Shown piece after piece: positions 27,806-35,943 of a DNA stretch of 37,526 bases (position 1 is the first letter of the stretch; every line of letters starts with the position of its first letter). A model generated the notes under the pieces. That model was not told where the DNA came from and ran no database searches. It was given only the letters and a program-made list of their open reading frames with translations. Where the stretch lies: positions 1 to 37,526 of the forward strand of contig SLJW01000114.1 of the NCBI GenBank assembly GCA_007134865.1, read 5' to 3'. The position numbers and the translations under genes were made by a program. The stretch is from Paracoccaceae bacterium. GTDB taxonomy: Bacteria; Pseudomonadota; Alphaproteobacteria; Rhodobacterales; Rhodobacteraceae.

Positions 27806-28197
27806 GCCGCACCCTCTGCCGGGGCGAAGCGCAGCACCGGGCCGTCCTCCGAGTGCTCGAGGCGGGCGTGTACGGGCATGCCAATCTTTACCTCTTCTGG
27901 ATCGATTCCCGTTACTTGCGACATCAGGCGCGGCCCCTCGATCAGCTCGATGATGGCGATATTGCGATTTCCCCCCTGTTCCGGCCTGCGGCGGCTGACA
28001 GTCGTCGAATAGACGATGCCTGAGCCGCTGACCTCGACCCAGTCCGGTGTGCCAATCCCGCGCCCCGGGATGGTAGCGCGCGGAAAGAAGAACAACGTGC
28101 CGCTAACCGGGTCGCGTTGCAGCAGCACACGGCCTTCATCGAGGGCTGCTCGGAATATCTGGTCAGGACCGCGCAGGTCCGGCGCTTCTGACGTCAT
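27802..28197 (-). CDS. DUF35 OB-fold protein lacking the zinc-ribbon cysteines
   Basis: FRAALDEGRVLLQRDPVSGTLFFFPRATIPGRGIGTPDWVEVSGSGIVYSTTVSRR...IAIIELIEGPRLMSQVTG; directly upstream of, and overlapping, the thiolase-like gene. Confidence 0.85.
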   Translation of the reverse strand: MTSEAPDLRGPDQIFRAALDEGRVLLQRDPVSGTLFFFPRATIPGRGIGTPDWVEVSGSGIVYSTTVSRRRPEQGGNRNIAIIELIEGPRLMSQVTGIDPEEVKIGMPVHARLEHSEDGPVLRFAPAEGAA

Positions 28198-28305
28198 TGT
28201 TCCTCCCTGGATGCCCGCAACCCGGTCAGGGCGCATGAACTCTTGCCTCGCACTATGCCGAAAAGCCCTACCAGAATTCAAGTATATTTTTTTCTAGACA
28301 GAATG

Positions 28306-28329
28306 GTATTTCTTTGAGAGAAAGTATAC
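28306..28329. promoter_or_regulatory. Candidate hyphenated inverted repeat in the divergent promoter region
   Basis: GTATTTCT-TTGAG-AGAAAGTATAC, with a further GTATATTTTTTTCT upstream at about 28282. Confidence 0.3.
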
Positions 28330-28397
28330 GCTGCAAGAGGGTGGAGCCTGGCAGCAAAAAGTCGCATCACGTGACTGGTATTCAGGGAGGAGAAAAT

Positions 28398-29525
28398 ATG
28401 ACCTGCAAATTCACCGGCGCGGCCATGCTGGGCGCGTCGCTTGTTGTAGCCAGTGCCGCACAGGCCGGCGATCTGCCGCGCTCGATGGTTTGGAGTTCCT
28501 ATGACGTTGGTAGTTCGGGCTATGTCGAGGCAAGCGCCATTGCCGATGCGCTGGCGCGGGCAGAGGATGTGCGCGTGCGCATCATGCCGTCCGGCACTGC
28601 CATCGGGCGAATGCTGCCGATGCGTACGGGTCGCGTCGATTACGGTTTTCTCGCCAATGAAGTCTTCTTCGCGACCGAAGCCATCTACGAGTTTTCAGCA
28701 CAGGAATGGGGGCCGCAGGATCTGCGTGTCCTGCTGGGACGTCCGGCAAGCTTCGGGATGGCCGTTGCGGGTGACGCCGGGGTAGACACGCTGGAAGACC
28801 TGCGCGGCAAGCGCGTCGCTTATGTGCAGGCCAATCCGTCTGTCAACATCAAGGTCGAGGCGATGCTTGCCCTGGCCGGACTGACATGGGACGATGTGGA
28901 TCGCATCGAAGTGCCGAGTTTTGCGGCCTCGACCCGCGGCCTTATCGAGGGCACGATTGATGCGGCCGGAACTGTCACCACGGGTGCTAATCTTTACGAG
29001 CTGGAATCCAGCGCGCGCGGCATTGTCTGGCCTGATCTCCCGCCTGAGGAAGATACCGAAGCTTGGGATCGTCTGCGCGAGGTCGCGCCCATCTTCGAGG
29101 CGATGAGCGAGCCGATCGGCGCGGGTCTTTCTGAGGACAACCCCGCGATCCTGATGTCCTATCGCTATCCGATGGTCACAGTTTATGCCGACCACGATGC
29201 CGATGAGGTCTATGCCATGACCAAGGCCATTGCCGAGCATTTCGACCTCTACAAGGATGTCAGTGCCGCAATGCCGCGCTGGAGTGTCGACCAGGCAGGC
29301 ATTCCGCCCACCGATGCGCCCTTCCATGAAGGCGCGATCCGCTATCTGACCGAGATCGGCGTCTGGACAGACGAGCATCAGGCGTGGAACGATGCGCGGC
29401 TGGAACGGTTGAACGCAGTCATCGAGGAATGGGAGAAAGCACAGGACGCCGCGCTCGAGCAGCAGATCCCCGGCAATCAATGGGCCGGCTTCTGGGCCGA
29501 TTGGCGGGACGAGAACCTGGACTGA
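28398..29525 (+). CDS. TAXI-family TRAP transporter substrate-binding protein
   Basis: Signal peptide; SSYDVGSSGYVEASAIADAL...VRIMPSGTAIGRMLPMRTGRVDYGFLANEVFF; LEDLRGKRVAYVQANPSVNIKVEAML. GGGAGGAG ribosome-binding site before ATG 28398. Confidence 0.87.
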   Translation: MTCKFTGAAMLGASLVVASAAQAGDLPRSMVWSSYDVGSSGYVEASAIADALARAEDVRVRIMPSGTAIGRMLPMRTGRVDYGFLANEVFFATEAIYEFSAQEWGPQDLRVLLGRPASFGMAVAGDAGVDTLEDLRGKRVAYVQANPSVNIKVEAMLALAGLTWDDVDRIEVPSFAASTRGLIEGTIDAAGTVTTGANLYELESSARGIVWPDLPPEEDTEAWDRLREVAPIFEAMSEPIGAGLSEDNPAILMSYRYPMVTVYADHDADEVYAMTKAIAEHFDLYKDVSAAMPRWSVDQAGIPPTDAPFHEGAIRYLTEIGVWTDEHQAWNDARLERLNAVIEEWEKAQDAALEQQIPGNQWAGFWADWRDENLD

Positions 29526-29535
29526 GCCCACTTTT

Positions 29536-29569
29536 GCCCGGCCAGTTTCGCAGCTGCGACTGGCCGGGC
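29536..29569. other. Intercistronic GC-rich hairpin between TAXI SBP and permease genes
   Basis: GCCCGGCCAG..CTGGCCGGGC outer arms with an inner TCGCAGCTGCGA palindrome. Confidence 0.75.
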
Positions 29570-29574
29570 TGTTT

Positions 29575-31563
29575 ATGCACAGGCAGACCGAGATGCAGGA
29601 AACCCGCGCAGAAGATCATTCCGCGGATGCGCCAGACACAGGCGCGTCCTCATGGGGCTGGCAACGGCAGGAAGGCCGACTGACAGGGGTCGCATGGTTC
29701 GTCGTGCTTGCACTTGGGTCGCTGGGCATTGTGCTGGTGGTAAACCAGATCTTTTCGCTCGCCCTGTTCGGTTTCAGACCGCTGTCAACGGCCTATTATT
29801 ACCTCGTGATCGCCCTGTTCCTGCCCGTGGCCTATCTCGCCTTTCCGGCGCGACAAGCGGATCAGGAACAAGTGCGCTGGTATGACTGGGCCCTCGCGCT
29901 TCTGGCGCTGGCGACTTGCGGTTATCTTGCATCTCAGGCTGTCAACATCATCACGCGTGGTTGGGATATCGACGCACCCCCATTGCCAACATCAGCCGGC
30001 GCGCTGCTGGTGCTTTTGTCACTGGAAGGGGTGCGGCGTTGCGGCGGAACAATCCTGTTCGTCATCTGCAGTGTCTTCGCGGTCTTCCCGCTCTTTGCCG
30101 ATCATATGCCGGGCGCGCTCTGGGGCACCCAATACACGGCACTGGAGGCCGCGCGCGCGCATGCAATGGGGGTCGAAAGCATCATCGGCATCCCGATGCG
30201 GATTGTCTCGGAATTGCTGATCGGTTTTCTGGTGTTCGGCTCGGCGCTGATCATCTCGGGAGGGGGCGCGTTCTTCATGAATTTCGCCATGGCGCTGATG
30301 GGCGGACGGCGGGGTGGCCCCGCAAAGGTCTCGATCCTGTCCTCGGCCTTTTTCGGCTCACTTTCGGGCAGCGTGATCTCGAATGTCATCTCGACCGGGG
30401 CCATGACCATCCCCACAATGCGCAAATCTGGCTATCCGCCGCATTACGCGGGCGCGGTCGAAGCTTGCGCCTCGACCGGGGGCACATTGATGCCGCCGGT
30501 GATGGGCGCTGTGGCTTTCATCATGGCTTCATTTCTGAATGTCAGCTACGTCAGTGTGATGGCGGCTGCCCTGGTCCCGGCAGTGCTGTTCTACATTGCG
30601 TTGATGCTGCAATCGGATTGCTATGCTGCACGCGTGGGGCTGAAGGGCCTGCCACGCGCTGCCTTGCCCCGGCTGGGCCCGGTGCTGCGGCAGGGCTGGG
30701 TCTATCTCGTCAGCCTTGGCGTTCTGGTCTGGCTTCTGATCGGCTACCGGATCGAATCGATGGCGCCCTTCTATGCCTCAGTGCTGCTGGTGCTGACAGC
30801 GATCTGGCTCAATCGTGGTGCAGGGCGCGTGCAGGTGGTGCTGGACCTGATCGTGGACGCAAGCCGCAATATCGGTAATCTGGTCGCGATCCTCGCCGGG
30901 ATCGGACTGGTGGTGGGCGCGCTCTCGATCACCGGGGTCGGCACGGCGTTTTCGCGCGAACTGGTCAATCTCGCAGGCGGCAATGTATTCCTGCTGCTGA
31001 TCCTTGGGGCGCTGACCAGTTTCATCCTCGGCATGGGTATGACGGTCAGCGCCTGCTACATTTTCCTTGCTATCGTACTGGCGCCGGCGCTGGTGCAGGC
31101 CGGGTTGAACCAGATGGCCAGCCATATGTTCATCCTCTATTGGGGGATGCTCAGCTTCATCACACCGCCAGTGGCGCTGGCGGCTGTCGCAGCCTCGGGC
31201 ATCGCGCGGGCGCGGCCGATGCAGACAGCCTTCACCTCCATGCGTTTGGGATTGCCGCTTTTCCTGCTGCCCTTCATGTTCGTGCTGAACCCGGCCCTTA
31301 TCCTGCAGGGCGAGACGGCGGCCATCGTGCAGGCTGTCGGCACAGCGCTGGTCGCGATCTGGATGCTGTCATCCGGGCTGGAGCGCTATGCATATTTCGC
31401 AGGGGTGCTTGATCGCAAGATCGCTGCGCTGATCTTTGTCGGTGGCCTTGCGCTTATCGTGCCGGAATGGCGCAGCGACCTTGCAGGGCTGACCCTGCTG
31501 GCGCTTGGCTACGCGTTGCGCCTTGTGTTTCCGCCTACCCCTCAACCAACGGAGAATGTCTGA
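29575..31563 (+). CDS. TRAP transporter fused permease (4TM/12TM)
   Basis: 662 aa; LLIGFLVFGSALIISGGGAFFMNFAMALMGGRRGGPAKVSILSSAFFGSLSGSVISNVISTGAMTIPTMRKSGYPPHYAGAVEACASTGGTLMPPVMGAVAFIMA. Confidence 0.9.
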   Translation: MHRQTEMQETRAEDHSADAPDTGASSWGWQRQEGRLTGVAWFVVLALGSLGIVLVVNQIFSLALFGFRPLSTAYYYLVIALFLPVAYLAFPARQADQEQVRWYDWALALLALATCGYLASQAVNIITRGWDIDAPPLPTSAGALLVLLSLEGVRRCGGTILFVICSVFAVFPLFADHMPGALWGTQYTALEAARAHAMGVESIIGIPMRIVSELLIGFLVFGSALIISGGGAFFMNFAMALMGGRRGGPAKVSILSSAFFGSLSGSVISNVISTGAMTIPTMRKSGYPPHYAGAVEACASTGGTLMPPVMGAVAFIMASFLNVSYVSVMAAALVPAVLFYIALMLQSDCYAARVGLKGLPRAALPRLGPVLRQGWVYLVSLGVLVWLLIGYRIESMAPFYASVLLVLTAIWLNRGAGRVQVVLDLIVDASRNIGNLVAILAGIGLVVGALSITGVGTAFSRELVNLAGGNVFLLLILGALTSFILGMGMTVSACYIFLAIVLAPALVQAGLNQMASHMFILYWGMLSFITPPVALAAVAASGIARARPMQTAFTSMRLGLPLFLLPFMFVLNPALILQGETAAIVQAVGTALVAIWMLSSGLERYAYFAGVLDRKIAALIFVGGLALIVPEWRSDLAGLTLLALGYALRLVFPPTPQPTENV

Positions 31564-31566
31564 CGC

Positions 31567-33666
31567 ATGACCGCGCCTGTCACTTATAGCCGCGACGGCG
31601 ATATCGCCGCCATCTGTATCGACAACCCGCCCGTCAACGCGATGGGGGCGGATGTGCGCGCGGCCCTTGTCTCGGCTTTCGAGGAATTCTCCGCAGACAG
31701 CGCCGCCCGAATTGCCGTGCTCTATGGCACGGGGCGGACCTTCGTCGCGGGGGCCGATATCCGCGAATTCGGCAAGACCCCGAAAGAGCCGCTGCTGCCC
31801 GACCTGATCAATCGAATAGAGGCGCTGGACAAGCCAGTACTTTGCGTCATGCACGGCAGCACGCTGGGCGGTGGGCTGGAACTGGCAATGGGCGCACATG
31901 TCCGGCTGGGCCTGCCGGGGCTGAAACTGGGGCTGCCCGAAACCAGTCTCGGTATCCTGCCCGGTGCCGGGGGCACTCAGCGCCTGCCGCGCCTGGCCGG
32001 TATGGAGGCTGCGCTTGAGATGATCGTCTCGGCCCGGCATGTCGGTGCGGAAGAAGCACGCGCGCTCGGTATTCTTGATGCGCTGGCTGATGAGGGGGCC
32101 GAGCCCCTGGCCGCCGGGCGCGAAATGGCCGCGCGCCTGCTGTCCGAGGGGGTCGCGCTGCGCCGCACCTGCGATCTGCCTGCCCCGGAAATCATGGCCG
32201 AGAAGCTGGCCGAAATCCGCGCGTATGCGGTGAAACGCTACCCGGGTCAGATCGCGCAACTGACAGCGATTGACGCTGCGATCGAGGGGGCAGCGCTGCC
32301 CTTTCACGACGGTGTAAAACATGAACGCAGATTGTTCATGCGCCTCATAGAAAGCCCTCAGCGCGCGGCGCTGATCCATGCCTTCTTTGCCGAACGCAAG
32401 GTTGCGCAACTGCCCGAACTCGCCGGGATTATCCCGCGCCCACATGGGCAGATCGGGGTCATCGGCGGCGGGCGCATGGGCAGCGGCATCGCGGTTGCGG
32501 CGCTGCTTGCCGGGTTGGACGTGACGCTGATCGAGCGCGATGCCGAGGCTGCGGCCATTGCGCAGGCGGCCGTCGCCCAGACGCTGGGCGAGAGCGTCAA
32601 GCGCGGCAAGCTTTCCAAGGACAAGCGCGCTCACATCCTGTCGGAGAGTTTTCGCGCCGCACATGACCATGCCGCACTCGCCGAATGTGACGTCGTGATC
32701 GAGGCTGTGTTCGAGGATATGGAGATCAAGCGCGACGTTTTCCGCGCGCTCGATCAGCATTGCAGGCCGGGCGCCGTGCTGGCGACCAATACCTCCTATC
32801 TGGAAATTCCACAGATCGCCGCAGCCACTTCCCGCCCGGCAGATGTGCTGGGGCTGCATTTCTTCTCGCCCGCGCACGTCATGCGGCTTCTGGAAATCGT
32901 TGTCCCCGAAGGGACGGCGCCTGATACCGTCGCGACCGGCTTCGCGCTTGGCAAGAAACTACGCAAGGTGTCGGTACGGGCCGGTGTGTGTGACGGATTC
33001 ATCGGCAATCGCATCCTTCAGGTCTATCGCGCCGCTGCCGATCACATGGTACTGGCCGGGGCCAGCCCCTATCAGGTCGATCAGGCTGTCACCGGTTTCG
33101 GTTTTCCGATGGGGCCCTATGCAGTGCAGGATCTGGCCGGGCTCGACATCGGCTACATGACCCGCCAACGCAAAGCCGCCACCCGCGATTCGCGTGAATT
33201 CGTCCCGCGCTGGGGCGATGTGATGCATGAGCGCGGCTGGTACGGGCGCAAGACACAGCAGGGGTACTACAGCTACGGCCCTGACCATCCACGTGGCGCC
33301 CCCTCTGCAGAAGTCGAGGAGATCATAGCCGCCGAGCGTGCTGAACGCGGTGTCACGCCCCGCAGCTTTACCGACGAGGAGATCATCGCGCGATATATGG
33401 CCGCCATGGTGAACGAGGCTGCGAAAGTCGTGGGAGAAGGCATTGCCGCTCGCCCGCTGGACGTCGATGTGACCCTGCTGCATGGCTACGGCTTTCCACG
33501 CTGCCGCGGCGGGCCGATGCATTGGGCCGATACGCAGGGGTTGGAGAGCCTCTTGCACCAGATCGAGGGGTTTCAGAACGAGGACGCCTATTTCTGGCAA
33601 GCCGCGCCCCTGCTGCAGGAACTGGTCGCCAAAGGCGCCACCTTCGCCAGCCTGAACGAGACATGA
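31567..33666 (+). CDS. Bifunctional enoyl-CoA hydratase / 3-hydroxyacyl-CoA dehydrogenase (FadB/FadJ-like)
   Basis: N-terminal ECH (TFVAGADIREFGK, MHGSTLGGGLELAMGAHVRLG) and C-terminal HAD (IGVIGGGRMGSGIAVAALLAGLDVTLIERD, LGLHFFSPAHVMRLLEIV, GFIGNRIL). Confidence 0.92.
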   Translation: MTAPVTYSRDGDIAAICIDNPPVNAMGADVRAALVSAFEEFSADSAARIAVLYGTGRTFVAGADIREFGKTPKEPLLPDLINRIEALDKPVLCVMHGSTLGGGLELAMGAHVRLGLPGLKLGLPETSLGILPGAGGTQRLPRLAGMEAALEMIVSARHVGAEEARALGILDALADEGAEPLAAGREMAARLLSEGVALRRTCDLPAPEIMAEKLAEIRAYAVKRYPGQIAQLTAIDAAIEGAALPFHDGVKHERRLFMRLIESPQRAALIHAFFAERKVAQLPELAGIIPRPHGQIGVIGGGRMGSGIAVAALLAGLDVTLIERDAEAAAIAQAAVAQTLGESVKRGKLSKDKRAHILSESFRAAHDHAALAECDVVIEAVFEDMEIKRDVFRALDQHCRPGAVLATNTSYLEIPQIAAATSRPADVLGLHFFSPAHVMRLLEIVVPEGTAPDTVATGFALGKKLRKVSVRAGVCDGFIGNRILQVYRAAADHMVLAGASPYQVDQAVTGFGFPMGPYAVQDLAGLDIGYMTRQRKAATRDSREFVPRWGDVMHERGWYGRKTQQGYYSYGPDHPRGAPSAEVEEIIAAERAERGVTPRSFTDEEIIARYMAAMVNEAAKVVGEGIAARPLDVDVTLLHGYGFPRCRGGPMHWADTQGLESLLHQIEGFQNEDAYFWQAAPLLQELVAKGATFASLNET

Positions 33667-33676
33667 GGAACCCGCA

Positions 33677-34876
33677 ATGGACCTGACCCTCAGCGCCCGC
33701 GACACGGCTTTTCGGGAAGAGGTGCGTGACTTCCTGCGCGCCGAATTGCCCACCCGCATCAGTGAGAAGGTGCGGCTGGGGCGGCAATTGGTGAAGGACG
33801 ACTACCTTGAGTGGCACGCGCTGTTGCGAGGGAGAGGCTGGCTTGCCGGCAACTGGCCGCGTGCCCATGGCGGTGCGGAATGGAGTGCGGTGGAGCGCCA
33901 TCTTTTCGACCTGGAAGCCACCGCTGCCAATGCCCCGCGCATCCTGCCCTTCGGGCTCGTGATGCTGGGCCCGGTGCTCATGAAGTTCGGCTCCGACGCA
34001 CAGAAGACGCATTACCTGCCGCGCATCCTCAATGACGATGATTGGTGGTGCCAAGGCTATTCCGAACCCGGGGCCGGGTCTGATCTTGCGAGCCTTCGCA
34101 CCAGCGCGGTGCGCGACGGGGATCACTACATCGTCAACGGACAGAAGACCTGGACCACGCTGGGCCACTATGCCAACCGAATGTTCGCCCTCGTCCGCAC
34201 GGACCCGCAGGCACCGAAAAAGCAGGCGGGCATTTCCTTTCTGTTGATCGACATGGAGAGCCCGGGGATCGAGGTCCGCCCGATTCGTCTTGTCGACGGC
34301 ACGGCAGAGGTGAACGAGGTGTTTCTGCGCGATGTGCGCGTGCCAGTGGAAAACCTTGTCGGGCGTGAGAATGATGGCTGGAGTATTGCGAAATACCTGC
34401 TGACGCATGAACGCACCGGAATCGCGGGCGTGGGGTTTGCGCGCGCTGGCTTGGCTGCGCTCAAGCGCATCGCCGCTCAGGAACGCGAAGGTGGTAAGCC
34501 CTTGGCCCGGAACGCGCTCTTCGCGGCCAGAATCGCGCGAGTTGAGATTGCGCTGATGGCGATGGAGACGACCAATCTGCGCGTCGTCGCGGCCGCTGCG
34601 GCAGGGCAGGCACCGGGGCCGGAAAGCTCCATGCTGAAGGTCAAGGGCACGCAGATAAGGCAGGAAATCACCGATCTGATCCGCCGCGCCACCGGCCCTT
34701 ACGCGCTGCCCTTTCAGGCCGATGCGCTGGCCCCTGCCGGAAACACCGCGCCCATCGGGCCAGACCATGCGCCCGCAGCCGCGCCGCAATATTTCAACAA
34801 TCGCAAATTGTCGATTTATGGCGGCTCGAACGAGATCCAGCGCGGGATCATCAGCAAGACCATGCTGGGGCTCTGA
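33677..34876 (+). CDS. Acyl-CoA dehydrogenase (full length, 399 aa)
   Basis: WWCQGYSEPGAGSDLASLRTSAVRDGDHYIVNGQKTWTT...; C-terminus LSIYGGSNEIQRGIISKTMLGL. Confidence 0.92.
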   Translation: MDLTLSARDTAFREEVRDFLRAELPTRISEKVRLGRQLVKDDYLEWHALLRGRGWLAGNWPRAHGGAEWSAVERHLFDLEATAANAPRILPFGLVMLGPVLMKFGSDAQKTHYLPRILNDDDWWCQGYSEPGAGSDLASLRTSAVRDGDHYIVNGQKTWTTLGHYANRMFALVRTDPQAPKKQAGISFLLIDMESPGIEVRPIRLVDGTAEVNEVFLRDVRVPVENLVGRENDGWSIAKYLLTHERTGIAGVGFARAGLAALKRIAAQEREGGKPLARNALFAARIARVEIALMAMETTNLRVVAAAAAGQAPGPESSMLKVKGTQIRQEITDLIRRATGPYALPFQADALAPAGNTAPIGPDHAPAAAPQYFNNRKLSIYGGSNEIQRGIISKTMLGL

Positions 34877-34890
34877 GACGGAGGAAAGCC

Positions 34891-35943
34891 ATGGATTTCA
34901 CCTTGTCCGAGACGCGCGCGATGCTGGCCGACAGCCTGCGCGGAACACTGACGCGGGGGGCCGACTGGGCAGCGCTCGCAGAGCTCGGCGTCCCGGCGGC
35001 GCTGTTCACCGAGGCAGAGGGCGGCTACGGCGGTGAAGGATTCGACATCGCGCTGGTCTTCGAGGAGCTTGGCCGCGCAGGCGCTGTGACCCCGTTGCTC
35101 GACACTTGTATCCTCGCAGGTGGGCTCTTGGCCGAGTGCGGCGCAGACGTGCAGGTCGCCGCGATCCTTTCGGGCGAAAGCCAGGGCGCGTTTGCCCATT
35201 GGGAACCTGGCAGCCGCTACAGCCCCGAGCCGATGCAGACCGCGGCACGCGAGACTGATGGCGGCTGGCGGTTGACGGGTCACAAGGCCGTGGTGGTGAA
35301 CGCGCCCGCTTCCGATCTGATCCTGTGCTCAGCGCGCCTGCCCGACGAGCGAACAGGTCTGTTTCTGGTCGCGTCCGCCTCCAGCGGGGTGGAATTGCGC
35401 GAGACGCCCCTGATGGGTGGCGGTGATGCTGCCGAAATCATTCTCGACGACACGCCCGCGCAGTTGCTCACTTCAGATGCCGCGTCGATGATCGAGGCGC
35501 GCCTCGCCCGCGCCTGCCTCGCCCAATGTGCCGAGGCGCTGGGGCTGATGCAGGCGATCCGCGATCTGACACTGGACTATCTGCGCACCCGCAACCAGTT
35601 CGGCCAACCCATCGGGCGCTTTCAGGCGCTGCAACACCGCATGGCCGACATGCTGATTGAGATCGAGCAGGTGCGCTCGGCTGTCATAAATCTCGCTGGT
35701 CATCTCGCCGCCGACCGCCAGACCCGTGAACACCATGTCAGCGCCGCCAAGGTGCTGACCGGCGAGGTCGCGCGGCTGGTGAGCGAAGAAAGCATCCAGA
35801 TGCATGGCGGGATAGGCCTAACCGAGGAATATGCGCTTGGCCGCCACGCAATTCGGCTGAGCCTGTGCGATCATCGCTTCGGCGATGTCGATTACCATCT
35901 GGCGCGGTTTTCCGCGCTGAGCCATCAGGAGAACCAATCATGA
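34891..35943 (+). CDS. Acyl-CoA dehydrogenase, short partner type (350 aa)
   Basis: MDFTLSETRAMLADSLRGTL; TRNQFGQPIGRFQALQHRMADMLIEIEQVRSAV; IQMHGGIGLTEEYALGRHAIRLSLCDHRFG. Confidence 0.88.
   Translation: MDFTLSETRAMLADSLRGTLTRGADWAALAELGVPAALFTEAEGGYGGEGFDIALVFEELGRAGAVTPLLDTCILAGGLLAECGADVQVAAILSGESQGAFAHWEPGSRYSPEPMQTAARETDGGWRLTGHKAVVVNAPASDLILCSARLPDERTGLFLVASASSGVELRETPLMGGGDAAEIILDDTPAQLLTSDAASMIEARLARACLAQCAEALGLMQAIRDLTLDYLRTRNQFGQPIGRFQALQHRMADMLIEIEQVRSAVINLAGHLAADRQTREHHVSAAKVLTGEVARLVSEESIQMHGGIGLTEEYALGRHAIRLSLCDHRFGDVDYHLARFSALSHQENQS

Noticed and set aside
31369-32877. 502-aa minus-strand ORF
   Set aside because: Antisense to the well-supported TRAP permease and FadB-like genes; His/Arg/Gln-rich shadow composition.
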